64,000 nt of DNA. Source: Nitrospiraceae bacterium. GTDB taxonomy: Bacteria > Nitrospirota > Nitrospiria > Nitrospirales > Nitrospiraceae. The position numbers and the translations under genes are program-made. The number at the start of each line of letters is the position of its first letter. The stretch's first letter is position 1. Shown piece after piece: positions 1 through 11,024 of this stretch. The stretch covers positions 496,001 to 560,000 of the forward strand of contig JAHBWI010000003.1 of NCBI GenBank assembly GCA_019637075.1, written 5' to 3'. Below the pieces are notes generated by a model. It made no database searches and had not been told where the DNA came from. It was given only the letters and a program-made list of their open reading frames with translations.

Positions 1-2
1 GT

Positions 3-716
3 GCCCTGACCAAGAAGATGGCCGAATTTTCCGGCAAAATGTTCACGTGCTTCGATAGCGAAGACGCGCAGTATCTTGAGGTCAATCCCGTGGTTACCCG
101 GGAGAGTGATGGAGAATTAGTCGCTCTCGATGCTGTCACGCTGCTCGATGGCGACGCCAAGTTCCGCCATCCGGATTGGAACTTTGCTTTTGCGGCAGAA
201 TTTGGTCGCGCCTATTCCAAGGATGAAGTGGAAGTGATGGCGGTAGACAGCAAAATCAAGGGCTCGGTCAAGTTCATCGAAATTCCTGGCGGCGATACGG
301 CGATGCTGCCTGCCGGTGGCGGCGCCAGCGTGTATTACTCAGATGCGGTGGTCGCGCGCGGTGGCAAATTGGCCAACTATGCCGAATACTCGGGCGATCC
401 ACCTGACTGGGCTGTCGAAGTGCTGACCGAGAAGGTCTGCTCGCTGCCTGGTATCAAGAACATTATCGTCGGCGGCGCTATCGCGAATTTTACCGACGTG
501 AAGAAAACTTTCGGGGGCATCATCAACGGTTTCCGTAAGGCAAAGGCCGACGGAAAGCTGAAGGGTGTGAAGATTTGGGTTCGCCGTGGTGGGCCGCGCG
601 AGAAGGAAGGCCTCGATGCGATGCGGGCTTTGAAAGAAGAGGGCTTCGACATCCATGTCTTCGACCGCAACACGCCGTTGACCGATATCGTCGACAAGGC
701 GCTCCAAGCGAAATGA
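3..716 (+). CDS. aclB: ATP-citrate lyase beta (small, ATP-grasp) subunit, C-terminal part; 5' end outside window
   Basis: The reading frame is open to the left edge, so only about the last 237 residues of a protein that is about 400 residues in the Chlorobium-type enzyme are present. The visible part resembles the succinyl-CoA-synthetase-beta-like half of ATP-citrate lyase: an ATP-grasp end with EVNPVV, then a CoA-ligase-like domain (GGGASVYYSD, IKNIIVGGAIANFTDV). With AclA it cleaves citrate to acetyl-CoA and oxaloacetate using ATP and CoA, the diagnostic step of the reductive TCA cycle, in the cytoplasm. aclA follows after 105 bp, and the order beta then alpha supports the call. An internal ATG at 18 is not the true start, because the frame continues upstream as ALTKK. 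Confidence 0.93.
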   Translation, partial: ALTKKMAEFSGKMFTCFDSEDAQYLEVNPVVTRESDGELVALDAVTLLDGDAKFRHPDWNFAFAAEFGRAYSKDEVEVMAVDSKIKGSVKFIEIPGGDTAMLPAGGGASVYYSDAVVARGGKLANYAEYSGDPPDWAVEVLTEKVCSLPGIKNIIVGGAIANFTDVKKTFGGIINGFRKAKADGKLKGVKIWVRRGGPREKEGLDAMRALKEEGFDIHVFDRNTPLTDIVDKALQAK

Positions 717-821
717 TGCGCACCGAGTGACGCGTCGCCCGTGGCAGGACTGTAGGGGCCCGGCCCCCTCATATCACTTGTCACCCGTCACTCATCACGG
801 CTTTTTAAGAGGGAGATCCCG

Positions 822-2642
822 ATGAGTATTCTGGCAAACAAGGACACCCGCGTAGTTATTCAGGGTGGTCAGGCAGGTGTCAATGCGGCGCGCCGAATGG
901 CCGAGTTTTGCTATCTGATCAAGCGGCCTTTGAACGTGGAAGCGTTCGTGTATCCACCGGACGCCGGTAAGACGAACGAAATTCCCTACGGCAGCGGATT
1001 GATCGCCATCCCCGTCTACAAGAGTATCGCGGAAGCGACCAAGCATCATCCCAGCATCAATACCAGCCTCGTCTACATCGGTGCCGATCGCGCGATGAAG
1101 GGGGGGATGGAGGCATTGGACGATTCTCGCATTAAGGTTGTATCGATGATCACCGAAGGCGTGCCGGAAAAGGACGCCAAGCTGTTGGGCACGCATGCAC
1201 GTAAGCTCGGCAAGGTGTTCAACGGGCCGTCCTCTATCGGCATTATTTCAGCCGGTGCCTGTCGTTTGGGCGTCATCGGCGGGGCCTTCGACAACCTCGT
1301 CCTTTCCAAGCTGTATCGCGAAGGCTCTTTCGGCGTCATCACGAAGTCGGGCGGCCTCTCCAATGAAATTATCTGGATCTGCTCTCAGTTCGCCGATGGC
1401 ATCACGACGGCCATTGGTATCGGCGGCGACGCATATCCCGGCACCGACTATGTCAGCTACCTCGAAATGTTCGAAAACGATCCCCAGACCAAAGCGGTCG
1501 TGATCGTCGGCGAAATGGGTGGGGATCTCGAGGAGCGTGCGGCTGAGTGGTATGGAGCAAAGAAGCGCCGGATCAAGCTGATCGGTGTCGTGTCAGGTTT
1601 CTGCCAGGAAAGCCTGCCGAAGGGGATGAAGTTCGGTCATGCCGGGGCGAAGGAAGGTATGAAGGGCGAAGGGTCGGCCCGCTCCAAATCGGATGCGCTC
1701 AAGAAGGCGGGCGCGATTGTCCCGCCGACCTTCGGGGCGCTGGGTCCTGCCATCAAGGAAACGTACGAAGAGTTGCTCAAGTCCGGCCAAGTGAAACCGG
1801 TGGTGGAGCCGGCGACCTTGCCGAAGCTTCCGAAGTCCATCGAGGAAGCAATGAAGGCCGATGAAGTCATGGTGGCTCCGTTGATCCGTACCACGATCAG
1901 CGATGATCGCGGCGATGAACCTTGCTACGACGGATATCCTGCTTCCGAGCTCATTAATAAGGGTTACGAGATTCCGCACGTCATCGGGTTGCTGTGGGAC
2001 AAGAGGCTCATTTCCAAGCAGGAAGCTGAAATCATCAAGCGTATCATGATGCTTTCCGCCGACCACGGCCCATGCGTGAGCGGCGCCTATGCAACCATTC
2101 TCGCTGCCTGTGCGGGTATCGGCCTGTCGCAGTCGGTGGCGGCCGGCCTGATCATGATCGGCCCGCGGTTCGGTGGCGCCGTCACGGACGCCGGCCGCTT
2201 CTTCAAGTATGCCGTCGATAACAAGATGGCGGTGGATGAATTCTTAGCCTACATGAAAAAGAACCACGGGCCGGTGCCAGGCATCGGCCATCGTGTGAAG
2301 AGCCTGCGTAACCCGGACAAGCGGGTGAAAGAACTAGTCGGGTACGTGAAGAGCCTGAACATCAAGACGCCGTGTCTCGACTTTGCGTTGGAGGTCGAGA
2401 AAGTCACGGCTGCCAAAAAAGACAATCTGATTCTGAATGTCGACGGCACCATGGCGGCCGTCTTGGTCGATATCGGCTTCCCGGTCGACAGTTTGAACGG
2501 CTTCTTCATCCTTTCCCGGACAATTGGTCTGATTGGCCACTGGGTGGACCAGAAGCGCCAGGACAGCCGCTTGATCCGGCTGTTCGATTATCTGGTGAAC
2601 TACGCGGCGCCCAAGCGTCGTGAAGTTCCGCCGCTGAAGTAG
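822..2642 (+). CDS. aclA: ATP-citrate lyase alpha (large) subunit
   Basis: 606 residues, matching the roughly 608-residue large subunit of two-subunit ATP-citrate lyases. The N-terminal half is succinyl-CoA-synthetase-alpha-like (VVIQGGQAGVNAARRM near residue 12; ITKSGGLSNE near residue 175; GHAGAKEG near residue 273, the expected phosphohistidine region). The C-terminal third is citrate-synthase-like (DHGPCVSGAYAT, GIGHRVKSLRNPD, QKRQDSRLIRLFDY). It binds citrate and CoA and forms the active complex with AclB. The ATG is preceded by GAGGGAGA at good spacing. It is the second gene of the reductive TCA operon and is followed by acn. The citrate-synthase-type module is in the same polypeptide, so this is the fused ACL alpha subunit and not separate citryl-CoA synthetase and lyase. 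Confidence 0.96.
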   Translation: MSILANKDTRVVIQGGQAGVNAARRMAEFCYLIKRPLNVEAFVYPPDAGKTNEIPYGSGLIAIPVYKSIAEATKHHPSINTSLVYIGADRAMKGGMEALDDSRIKVVSMITEGVPEKDAKLLGTHARKLGKVFNGPSSIGIISAGACRLGVIGGAFDNLVLSKLYREGSFGVITKSGGLSNEIIWICSQFADGITTAIGIGGDAYPGTDYVSYLEMFENDPQTKAVVIVGEMGGDLEERAAEWYGAKKRRIKLIGVVSGFCQESLPKGMKFGHAGAKEGMKGEGSARSKSDALKKAGAIVPPTFGALGPAIKETYEELLKSGQVKPVVEPATLPKLPKSIEEAMKADEVMVAPLIRTTISDDRGDEPCYDGYPASELINKGYEIPHVIGLLWDKRLISKQEAEIIKRIMMLSADHGPCVSGAYATILAACAGIGLSQSVAAGLIMIGPRFGGAVTDAGRFFKYAVDNKMAVDEFLAYMKKNHGPVPGIGHRVKSLRNPDKRVKELVGYVKSLNIKTPCLDFALEVEKVTAAKKDNLILNVDGTMAAVLVDIGFPVDSLNGFFILSRTIGLIGHWVDQKRQDSRLIRLFDYLVNYAAPKRREVPPLK

Positions 2643-2748
2643 CGTAAACGAGATCCATCCTGCCGTGGAGCGCTGGGCCCTTCTGGGGCCGCTTTGCTGT
2701 AGATGGGTCGCGCACCTATAGATCGTACTAACAGACGGAGAACTCGCT

Positions 2749-4992
2749 ATGTCCATGGATCTCGCCAAAGCACTCTATGCCAAGATGCCGGATGTCTTTG
2801 CCAAGGCCAGGAAAAAGTTCGGCCGAGGCTTGACGCTCGCCGAAAAGATTCTCGTATCGCACGCGGATAATTTCGATAGCCAGAACTGGGAGCGGGGCAA
2901 GGCCATGTTGGCCCTCCGTCCGGATCGCGTGGCTATGCAAGATGCCACGGCCCAGATGGCCGTGCTGCAATTCATGCAAGCCAACAAGAAGAAGGCGGCG
3001 GTGCCGAGCACGATTCACTGTGACCACTTGATCCGTGCGGAGATGGGCTCTCAAAAGGACCTGCTCCGCGCATTGGACGAGAATCGCGAGGTGTACAATT
3101 TCCTCGCTTCGGCCGCCAAGAAATACGGCATCGGTTTCTGGAAGCCGGGCGCCGGTATCATCCATCAAGTCGTGCTGGAAAATTATGCATTTCCGGGTTG
3201 CTTGATCATCGGAACTGACTCACACACCCCGAATGGCGGTGGTTTGGGCGGTCTGGCGATCGGCGTCGGTGGTGCGGATGCCGGGGAAGTCATGGCCGGC
3301 CTCCCCTGGGAAGTCCTGCATCCGAAATTGATCGGCGTGCGGCTGACCGGCAAGTTGAGCGGTTGGGCCTCGCCGAAGGATGTGATCCTGTACTTGTGCG
3401 GTCTACTCACTGTGAAGGGCGGGACCAACAAGATCGTTGAATACTTCGGCCCGGGCGCTGAAACCATCAGTGCCACCGGGAAGGGTACGATTTGCAACAT
3501 GGGCGCCGAGTTGGGCGCCACAACCTCTGTCTTCCCGTTCGATGAGAAGATGGTGGCCTATATGAAGATCACCGATCGGGCCGATTTGGCGAGCTTTGCG
3601 CAGTCGCACAAGGACTTGCTGGTGGCCGATCCCGAAGTCGCTCAATCGCCGGAGAAGTACTACGATCAAATCGTTGAGATCGACCTGTCCAAGCTGGAGC
3701 CACACGTCGTTGGTCCGCATACGCCGGACCTGGCTCGGCCGATTTCCAAGTTGAAGACTGAGGCTCAGGAGAAGGGGTATCCGGTCGAGCTGAAAGCGGC
3801 GTTGATCGGAAGCTGTACGAACTCTTCCTATGAAGACATCAGCCGTTCTGCTCACGTGGCGCAACAGGCGCTGAAGGCGGGTCTGAAGGCGAAGGCCTCG
3901 TTCCTGATCTCTCCGGGGTCCGAGCGCATTTATCACACCATGAAGCGCGACGGTTTCTTGGACACGTTCGAGAAGCTTGGCGGAACCGTTCTGTCCAATT
4001 CCTGTGGCCCCTGTATTGGGCAGTGGAAGCGGGCGGACGGAGTGAAGGGGCGGGCCGATTCCATCGTCAGTTCGTTCAACCGTAACTTTCCGGGCCGCAA
4101 CGACGGGATTAGTGAAACCCTGTCGTTCCTTGCCAGCCCGGAAGTTGTGACCGCCTATGCCATCACGGGCGACCTGGGTTTCGATCCAGTCAATCAATCT
4201 GTAAAGGGCGCGGACGGGAAGGAGTTCAAATTCCAGCCGCCTGTCGGGGAAGAATTGCCGGCCAAGGGATTTGCCAAAGGCGAAGAGGGCTTCGTGGCCC
4301 CGGCAGAAGATGGTTCTGGTTTGACCGTCGACATTCCCCCCACCAGTGAACGGCTTCAACTGTTACAGCCGTTCCCGAAGTGGGATGGTAAGGATTTCGA
4401 GAAACTCCCGCTCTTGATCAAGACCAAAGGCAAGACCACGACCGACCATATTTCCCCGGCCGGTCCTTGGCTCAAGTTCCGTGGTCACCTGGATAAGATC
4501 AGCGACAACATGTTTCTCGGCGCGAATAACGCATTCTCGTCGGAGCCGGGCAAGGGCAACAATGTCCTGACCGGTGAATCCAATCTCACGATTGCCCAGA
4601 TTGCCCGGGCCTACAAGTCCAAGGGTATTGGGTCCATCGTCGTGGGAGATGAAAACTACGGGGAAGGTAGCAGCCGCGAACATGCTGCCATGTCTCCTCG
4701 TTTCCTGAACGTGCGGACGGTCATCACCAAGAGTTTCGCGCGCATCCACGAGACGAATCTTAAGAAGCAGGGCATCCTCCCGTTGACGTTTGCCGATCCC
4801 AAAGACTACGAGAAGATTGAACAGAACGATCGAATCAGCGTCGTGGATTTGGCCAACTTGGCTCCGGGTAAGCCCGTGACAGTCGTCGTTCATAAGACTG
4901 GCGGTGATGTGAAGATTCAGACGAATCACAGCATGACCGCACAGCAAATCACTTGGTTCAAGGCCGGATCAGCATTGAACGCTTTGAACTAA
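2749..4992 (+). CDS. acn: Aconitate hydratase (mitochondrial-type aconitase)
   Basis: 747 residues, close to mitochondrial-type aconitases (about 750-780). It interconverts citrate and isocitrate with a [4Fe-4S] cluster in the cytoplasm. Visible family motifs are HCDHLI near residue 87, IGTDSHTPNGGG near residue 155, IGSCTNSSYED with the first cluster cysteine, and SNSCGPCIGQW with the other two. The swivel domain carries KTTTDHISPAGPW and GDENYGEGSSREHAA, the latter being the substrate-binding region. The ATG at 2749 has CGGAG upstream; a second ATG two codons on is a less likely start. It sits between aclA and icd, so in this operon it links the isocitrate made by reductive carboxylation to citrate cleavage. 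Confidence 0.96.
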   Translation: MSMDLAKALYAKMPDVFAKARKKFGRGLTLAEKILVSHADNFDSQNWERGKAMLALRPDRVAMQDATAQMAVLQFMQANKKKAAVPSTIHCDHLIRAEMGSQKDLLRALDENREVYNFLASAAKKYGIGFWKPGAGIIHQVVLENYAFPGCLIIGTDSHTPNGGGLGGLAIGVGGADAGEVMAGLPWEVLHPKLIGVRLTGKLSGWASPKDVILYLCGLLTVKGGTNKIVEYFGPGAETISATGKGTICNMGAELGATTSVFPFDEKMVAYMKITDRADLASFAQSHKDLLVADPEVAQSPEKYYDQIVEIDLSKLEPHVVGPHTPDLARPISKLKTEAQEKGYPVELKAALIGSCTNSSYEDISRSAHVAQQALKAGLKAKASFLISPGSERIYHTMKRDGFLDTFEKLGGTVLSNSCGPCIGQWKRADGVKGRADSIVSSFNRNFPGRNDGISETLSFLASPEVVTAYAITGDLGFDPVNQSVKGADGKEFKFQPPVGEELPAKGFAKGEEGFVAPAEDGSGLTVDIPPTSERLQLLQPFPKWDGKDFEKLPLLIKTKGKTTTDHISPAGPWLKFRGHLDKISDNMFLGANNAFSSEPGKGNNVLTGESNLTIAQIARAYKSKGIGSIVVGDENYGEGSSREHAAMSPRFLNVRTVITKSFARIHETNLKKQGILPLTFADPKDYEKIEQNDRISVVDLANLAPGKPVTVVVHKTGGDVKIQTNHSMTAQQITWFKAGSALNALN

Positions 4993-7251
<2,259 letters not shown>

Positions 7252-7261
7252 ACACCGAAAT

Positions 7262-7290
7262 GCGTGAGGCGCCCTCGTGGCGCCTCACGC
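7262..7290. terminator. Perfect 12-bp intergenic hairpin between icd and frdB
   Basis: GCGTGAGGCGCC, loop CTCGT, then GGCGCCTCACGC: a perfect 12-bp, very GC-rich stem with a 5-nt loop starting 11 bp after the icd stop. No T-run follows (TAGACGGATA), so it is not a canonical Rho-independent terminator. It could be an attenuator, an mRNA-processing or stability element, or a weak bidirectional terminator. It covers an upstream ATG in the frdB frame, which supports starting frdB at 7311. Confidence 0.6.
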
Positions 7291-7310
7291 TAGACGGATA
7301 CGAGAAACCT

Positions 7311-8024
7311 ATGGCGCAAGACACCAATGAGAATGTGATTGACCAGCCCGAAGTGGCAAAGCCTCGGATGGTTACAGTGGAAATCGCCGGGAAGAAGTAT
7401 GAGGTGCCTGAGGGGATCACCTTGATGAAGGCCCTCTGGTACACCGGCCAGGAAGTTGTGCGAGGCGCCGGTTGCCTTGGGGGATTCTGCGGTGCCTGTG
7501 CGACCTACTACCGAACCAAGGATGACCCCAAGGTCAAGACTTGTCTCTCCTGTCAGACCGCGGTTCAGGATGGCATGTCGTTTTCGATGATGCCGCCGTT
7601 CCCCGCCCGCAAGGCGACATATCAGATCGCCGAGCTGAAAGATCCTAAGCAGGACTTATTCGCGCTCTATCCCGAAGCACCGCTTTGCCGCAACTGCAAC
7701 GCCTGCACTGAAGCGTGCCCCCAAAAGATCGATGTGCGGGAAGGCGTGTGGAAGGCCGTCTTCGGCGATTTTAAGAGCGTGTCCGAGATGTTTATGGATT
7801 GCGTGATGTGCGGTATGTGCACGCCGGTGTGCATCGCAGACATTGCGCCCAATCTCGTTGCGTTATATGTCAGCCGGGCACAGGGGGCGCACTTTACCGA
7901 GAAACCTCCCAGGTTGGACGTGCGCATTCGAGAAATCGAAACCGGCAAATATACGGCCGAGTGGGATCGTGTTATGAAGATGAATGATGCCGAACTCAAC
8001 AAAGCTTGTGCCGAGTTGAAGTGA
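7311..8024 (+). CDS. frdB: Fumarate reductase/succinate dehydrogenase-type iron-sulfur subunit
   Basis: 237 residues from the ATG at 7311, chosen because an earlier in-frame ATG at 7260 lies in the hairpin. Residues about 20-100 form a plant-type [2Fe-2S] ferredoxin domain with GCLGGFCGACAT and CLSC. The C-terminal part has two cysteine sets, LCRNCNACTEACP and CVMCGMCTPVC. Both are CxxCxxCxxxC, predicting two [4Fe-4S] clusters, whereas classical SdhB/FrdB has one [4Fe-4S] and one [3Fe-4S]. No membrane segment is visible. It is placed directly before the flavoprotein subunit, with which it would transfer electrons for fumarate reduction in the reductive TCA cycle. The electron donor cannot be read from the sequence. 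The family could also be described as a thiol:fumarate-reductase-like or soluble Frd beta subunit. Confidence 0.82.
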   Translation: MAQDTNENVIDQPEVAKPRMVTVEIAGKKYEVPEGITLMKALWYTGQEVVRGAGCLGGFCGACATYYRTKDDPKVKTCLSCQTAVQDGMSFSMMPPFPARKATYQIAELKDPKQDLFALYPEAPLCRNCNACTEACPQKIDVREGVWKAVFGDFKSVSEMFMDCVMCGMCTPVCIADIAPNLVALYVSRAQGAHFTEKPPRLDVRIREIETGKYTAEWDRVMKMNDAELNKACAELK

Positions 8025-8107
8025 CGCGGGCAGCGCTAAATTCCAATACCGAAGCCACACCAATTCCGCCAACGACGAACCCCGAACGACGAGAGACCTG
8101 AATTACA

Positions 8108-9685
8108 ATGGACATCCACAAGTTGCAGGAAATCGTTCACTCCACCCGAGAGGCGCGGCGCAAGCAGACCCTTCCAAAATACGCGCCTGCTGAACGCGAT
8201 CAACTGATCAAGAAGTATCATCCCGACTTCCGTGAGAGCGCCTACCGGCCCATCAAGTTTGGACCGAACGCCGGCGAAATGACGGTTCGTGAGCTGGCGG
8301 CTTTGCTGGAGGGTGAAAGTCCGGTTCCCGGCGATCTGGCGCTCAAGCCAGATTACACGACTGACGTCCTCGTGGTCGGGGGAGGCGGGGCGGGCTGCGC
8401 CGCTGCGCTCCATGCTCATGCGAATGGGTCCAAAGTTATTTTGGCGACCAAGTTGCGATTGGGCGATTCCAACACGGTGATGGCTCAGGGGGGCATGCAG
8501 ATTGCCGTGGCTGACGAGGATTCCCCCGTCACCCACTTCCTCGACACCTTGAAGGGTGGTCATATGAAAAATGATCACCAACTCCTCAAGACTATGGTCG
8601 AGGATGGTCCCTCGGTAGCGAAATGGCTGTTGGGCCTTGGCGTCTTGTTCGATCGGGATTCTGATGGAAACCTGCATGTGAAGAAAGGCGGCGGAAGCTC
8701 GAAACCGCGACTGGTCACATGCTCTGACTACACCGGTCTCGAGATCATGAGGGTCTTAAAGGACGAAGTGCTGAACCAGAAAATCCAGCTCCTGGAGTTC
8801 TGCGCGGCCGTAGAGCTGGTCAGTGATAACGGCGTTTGTACCGGTGCCATCTTCAAGGACCTCGATAACCATCGTTTCGTCGTCGTAGCCGCAAAGACGG
8901 TCGTTTTGGCGACCGGCGGAATCGGCCGGCTCCACATTCAGGGCTTTCCGACCAGCAACCATTATGGGGCGACCGGGGACGGTCTCGCGATGGCCTACCG
9001 TATGGGCGCCAAGCTGATGCATATCGACACCTTCCAGTACCATCCGTCAGGCGCCGTGTATCCGGAGCAGTTGATCGGTGCCTTGGTGACCGAAGGCATG
9101 CGTTCCGAGGGCGGCCACTTGGTAAATGCCAAGGGTGAACGGTTTGTCAACGAGCTCGATACACGAGACGTCGTGTCCTCCTCCATCATTCGCGAGTGCG
9201 AAGAAGGTCGGGGCATTCGCACGATGTCTGGGAGAGTCGGAGTGTGGTTGGATACGCCACTACTGGAGGTTGAGCATGGGCCAGGAACGCTCGATAAGCA
9301 TTTCCCGGCGATGGTGTTGCAGTATGAGCGCTTCGGCATCGATATCTCAAAGGACCCCGTCCTGATCTATCCTACGCTGCACTACCAGAACGGCGGGGTG
9401 AAGATCGATGTGAACGGGGAATCCGACGTCAAACATCTGTTCGTCGCAGGAGAAGCTTCGGGTGGGTTGCACGGACGCAATCGTCTCATGGGCAATTCGT
9501 TACTAGACCTGATGGTCTTTGGAAAACGGTCAGGAACCGTTGCTGCAGAGCGGGCACGAGCAGGGAAACAGGGTCGCCTCACGCTGGATCATCTCACTCG
9601 GTTCCGGGCAGAGGCCAAACAGCACGGGGTCTCATCCGCTGTGGTGTCGCCCATGGTTCTGCCGGCCTATGCACGAAAAGAATAG
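8108..9685 (+). CDS. frdA: Fumarate reductase/succinate dehydrogenase-type flavoprotein subunit
   Basis: 525 residues. The FAD-binding fold starts near residue 85 (DVLVVGGGGAGCAAAL). The substrate and FAD region has the family motifs SNTVMAQGG, TGDGLAMAYRMGAKL, FQYHPSG, HYQNGGVKID, and the C-terminal FAD segment SGGLHGRNRLMGNSLLD. It reduces fumarate to succinate (or the reverse) with FrdB. An N-terminal extension of about 80 residues precedes the dinucleotide fold. No membrane-anchor subunit (FrdC/D or SdhC/D) is next to it; sucC follows after 94 bp. In this operon it supplies succinate for SucCD. The start ATG has only a weak ribosome-binding site (GAGAGACC). Confidence 0.88.
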   Translation: MDIHKLQEIVHSTREARRKQTLPKYAPAERDQLIKKYHPDFRESAYRPIKFGPNAGEMTVRELAALLEGESPVPGDLALKPDYTTDVLVVGGGGAGCAAALHAHANGSKVILATKLRLGDSNTVMAQGGMQIAVADEDSPVTHFLDTLKGGHMKNDHQLLKTMVEDGPSVAKWLLGLGVLFDRDSDGNLHVKKGGGSSKPRLVTCSDYTGLEIMRVLKDEVLNQKIQLLEFCAAVELVSDNGVCTGAIFKDLDNHRFVVVAAKTVVLATGGIGRLHIQGFPTSNHYGATGDGLAMAYRMGAKLMHIDTFQYHPSGAVYPEQLIGALVTEGMRSEGGHLVNAKGERFVNELDTRDVVSSSIIRECEEGRGIRTMSGRVGVWLDTPLLEVEHGPGTLDKHFPAMVLQYERFGIDISKDPVLIYPTLHYQNGGVKIDVNGESDVKHLFVAGEASGGLHGRNRLMGNSLLDLMVFGKRSGTVAAERARAGKQGRLTLDHLTRFRAEAKQHGVSSAVVSPMVLPAYARKE

Positions 9686-9779
9686 GAAGAGACAGCCATC
9701 GTCTCCTACCGCATCGATGAACTCTGAGGCGGTTGGTCTCTGTACCATCATTCACTAGCCAATATCTCTCGAGGTTGGA

Positions 9780-10958
9780 ATGAACGTTCATGAATTTCAA
9801 GCCAAGTCATTGTTCGCGCAATTCGGCGTGCCGGTTCCGCGTGGCAAGGAGATTACCTCCCCCGACGCGGCAACTGCTTGGGCCAACGAGCTGAACACGC
9901 CCGTATTCGTCGTCAAAGCGCAGATTCATGCAGGCGGACGCGGCAAGGCCGGCGGGGTCAAGATCACCAAAGACAAAGCAGCGGTCGCAGGGCTTGCCAA
10001 AGAACTGATTGGCAAGACGTTGGTCACGCACCAAACCGGCCCAAAGGGACGCACGGTGCGTCGTCTCCTGATGGAAGAGGGCGCCAATATTGCCAAAGAG
10101 CTCTACCTCAGTATCTTGGTGGATCGGGACACCGGTTGGGCCACGTTCATTGCGAGCACGGAAGGCGGCATGGAAATCGAGGAGGTCGCCGAAAAGACGC
10201 CCGAGAAGATCATCAAGGAAGCCATTGATCCCGCGGTCGGTTTCCAAGGTCATAATGGCCGGAATGTCGCGTTTGCATTGGGGCTGCAGAATATCGAACC
10301 GGCCGTCATCAATCCCTTCGTGCAGCTGCTTGGAAATTTGTATCGCCTGTTCATGGAGAAGAACGCCGCTCTCGTCGAGATTAATCCTTTGATCATCACG
10401 AAGGAAAAGACGTTAGTTGCACTGGATGGCAAGGTGTCGTTCGATGACAACGGCATCTTTAGGCATGCCGACGTGCAACAAATGCGTGACTTGAACGAAG
10501 AAGATCCCCTGGAAATCGAGGCGACGGCCAGTAACCTGAACTATGTGAAACTTGATGGCAACATCGGCTGTATGGTCAATGGGGCGGGTTTGGCTATGGC
10601 CACCATGGATGTCATTAAGTTGGCCGGCAGCGAGCCGGCAAATTTTCTCGATGTCGGGGGCGGCGCCACGAAGGAGACGGTTGCGGCCGGTTTCCGGATT
10701 CTTCTCAAGGATCCTAACGTCAAGGGCATCTTTATCAATATTTTCGGCGGCATTGTCCGCTGCGAACGCATTGCCCACGGCGTTATCGAGGCGGCCAAAG
10801 AAGTCAAGATCAACGTGCCCCTAGTGGTACGTCTGCAAGGGACGAACGCGCCTGAAGGGCGAAAGCTCCTGGCGGAATCAGGACTAAAAGTTGATGTTGC
10901 TGATGATCTCTGGGAAGCGGCGCAAAAGATTGTGAAGTTGACCGGAAAGGCCGCGTAA
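9780..10958 (+). CDS. sucC: Succinyl-CoA synthetase (ADP-forming) beta subunit
   Basis: 392 residues, the normal family length. It begins MNVHEFQAKSLFAQFGVPVP, very like other SucC proteins. The ATP-grasp domain covers roughly residues 1-240 (VKAQIHAGGRGKAGGV, ALVEINPL). The CoA-ligase domain follows, with GNIGCMVNGAGLAMATMD and FLDVGGGA. With SucD it makes succinyl-CoA from succinate, ATP and CoA, the step feeding 2-oxoglutarate synthase in the reductive TCA cycle. A weak GAGG lies before the ATG. It lies 66 bp before sucD and belongs to the same operon. Confidence 0.96.
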   Translation: MNVHEFQAKSLFAQFGVPVPRGKEITSPDAATAWANELNTPVFVVKAQIHAGGRGKAGGVKITKDKAAVAGLAKELIGKTLVTHQTGPKGRTVRRLLMEEGANIAKELYLSILVDRDTGWATFIASTEGGMEIEEVAEKTPEKIIKEAIDPAVGFQGHNGRNVAFALGLQNIEPAVINPFVQLLGNLYRLFMEKNAALVEINPLIITKEKTLVALDGKVSFDDNGIFRHADVQQMRDLNEEDPLEIEATASNLNYVKLDGNIGCMVNGAGLAMATMDVIKLAGSEPANFLDVGGGATKETVAAGFRILLKDPNVKGIFINIFGGIVRCERIAHGVIEAAKEVKINVPLVVRLQGTNAPEGRKLLAESGLKVDVADDLWEAAQKIVKLTGKAA

Positions 10959-11024
10959 GACCATCCAGCAGGATTGTACGTCTGCCCGGCGTTCCGGGGG
11001 AGGCGGGAAAGAGAAGAGGATACC

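Noticed and set aside
9780-9791. Perfect 12-bp palindrome ATGAACGTTCAT at the sucC start
   Set aside because: It encodes the normal SucC N-terminus MNVH and is explained by codon choice. There is no second site or promoter overlap.
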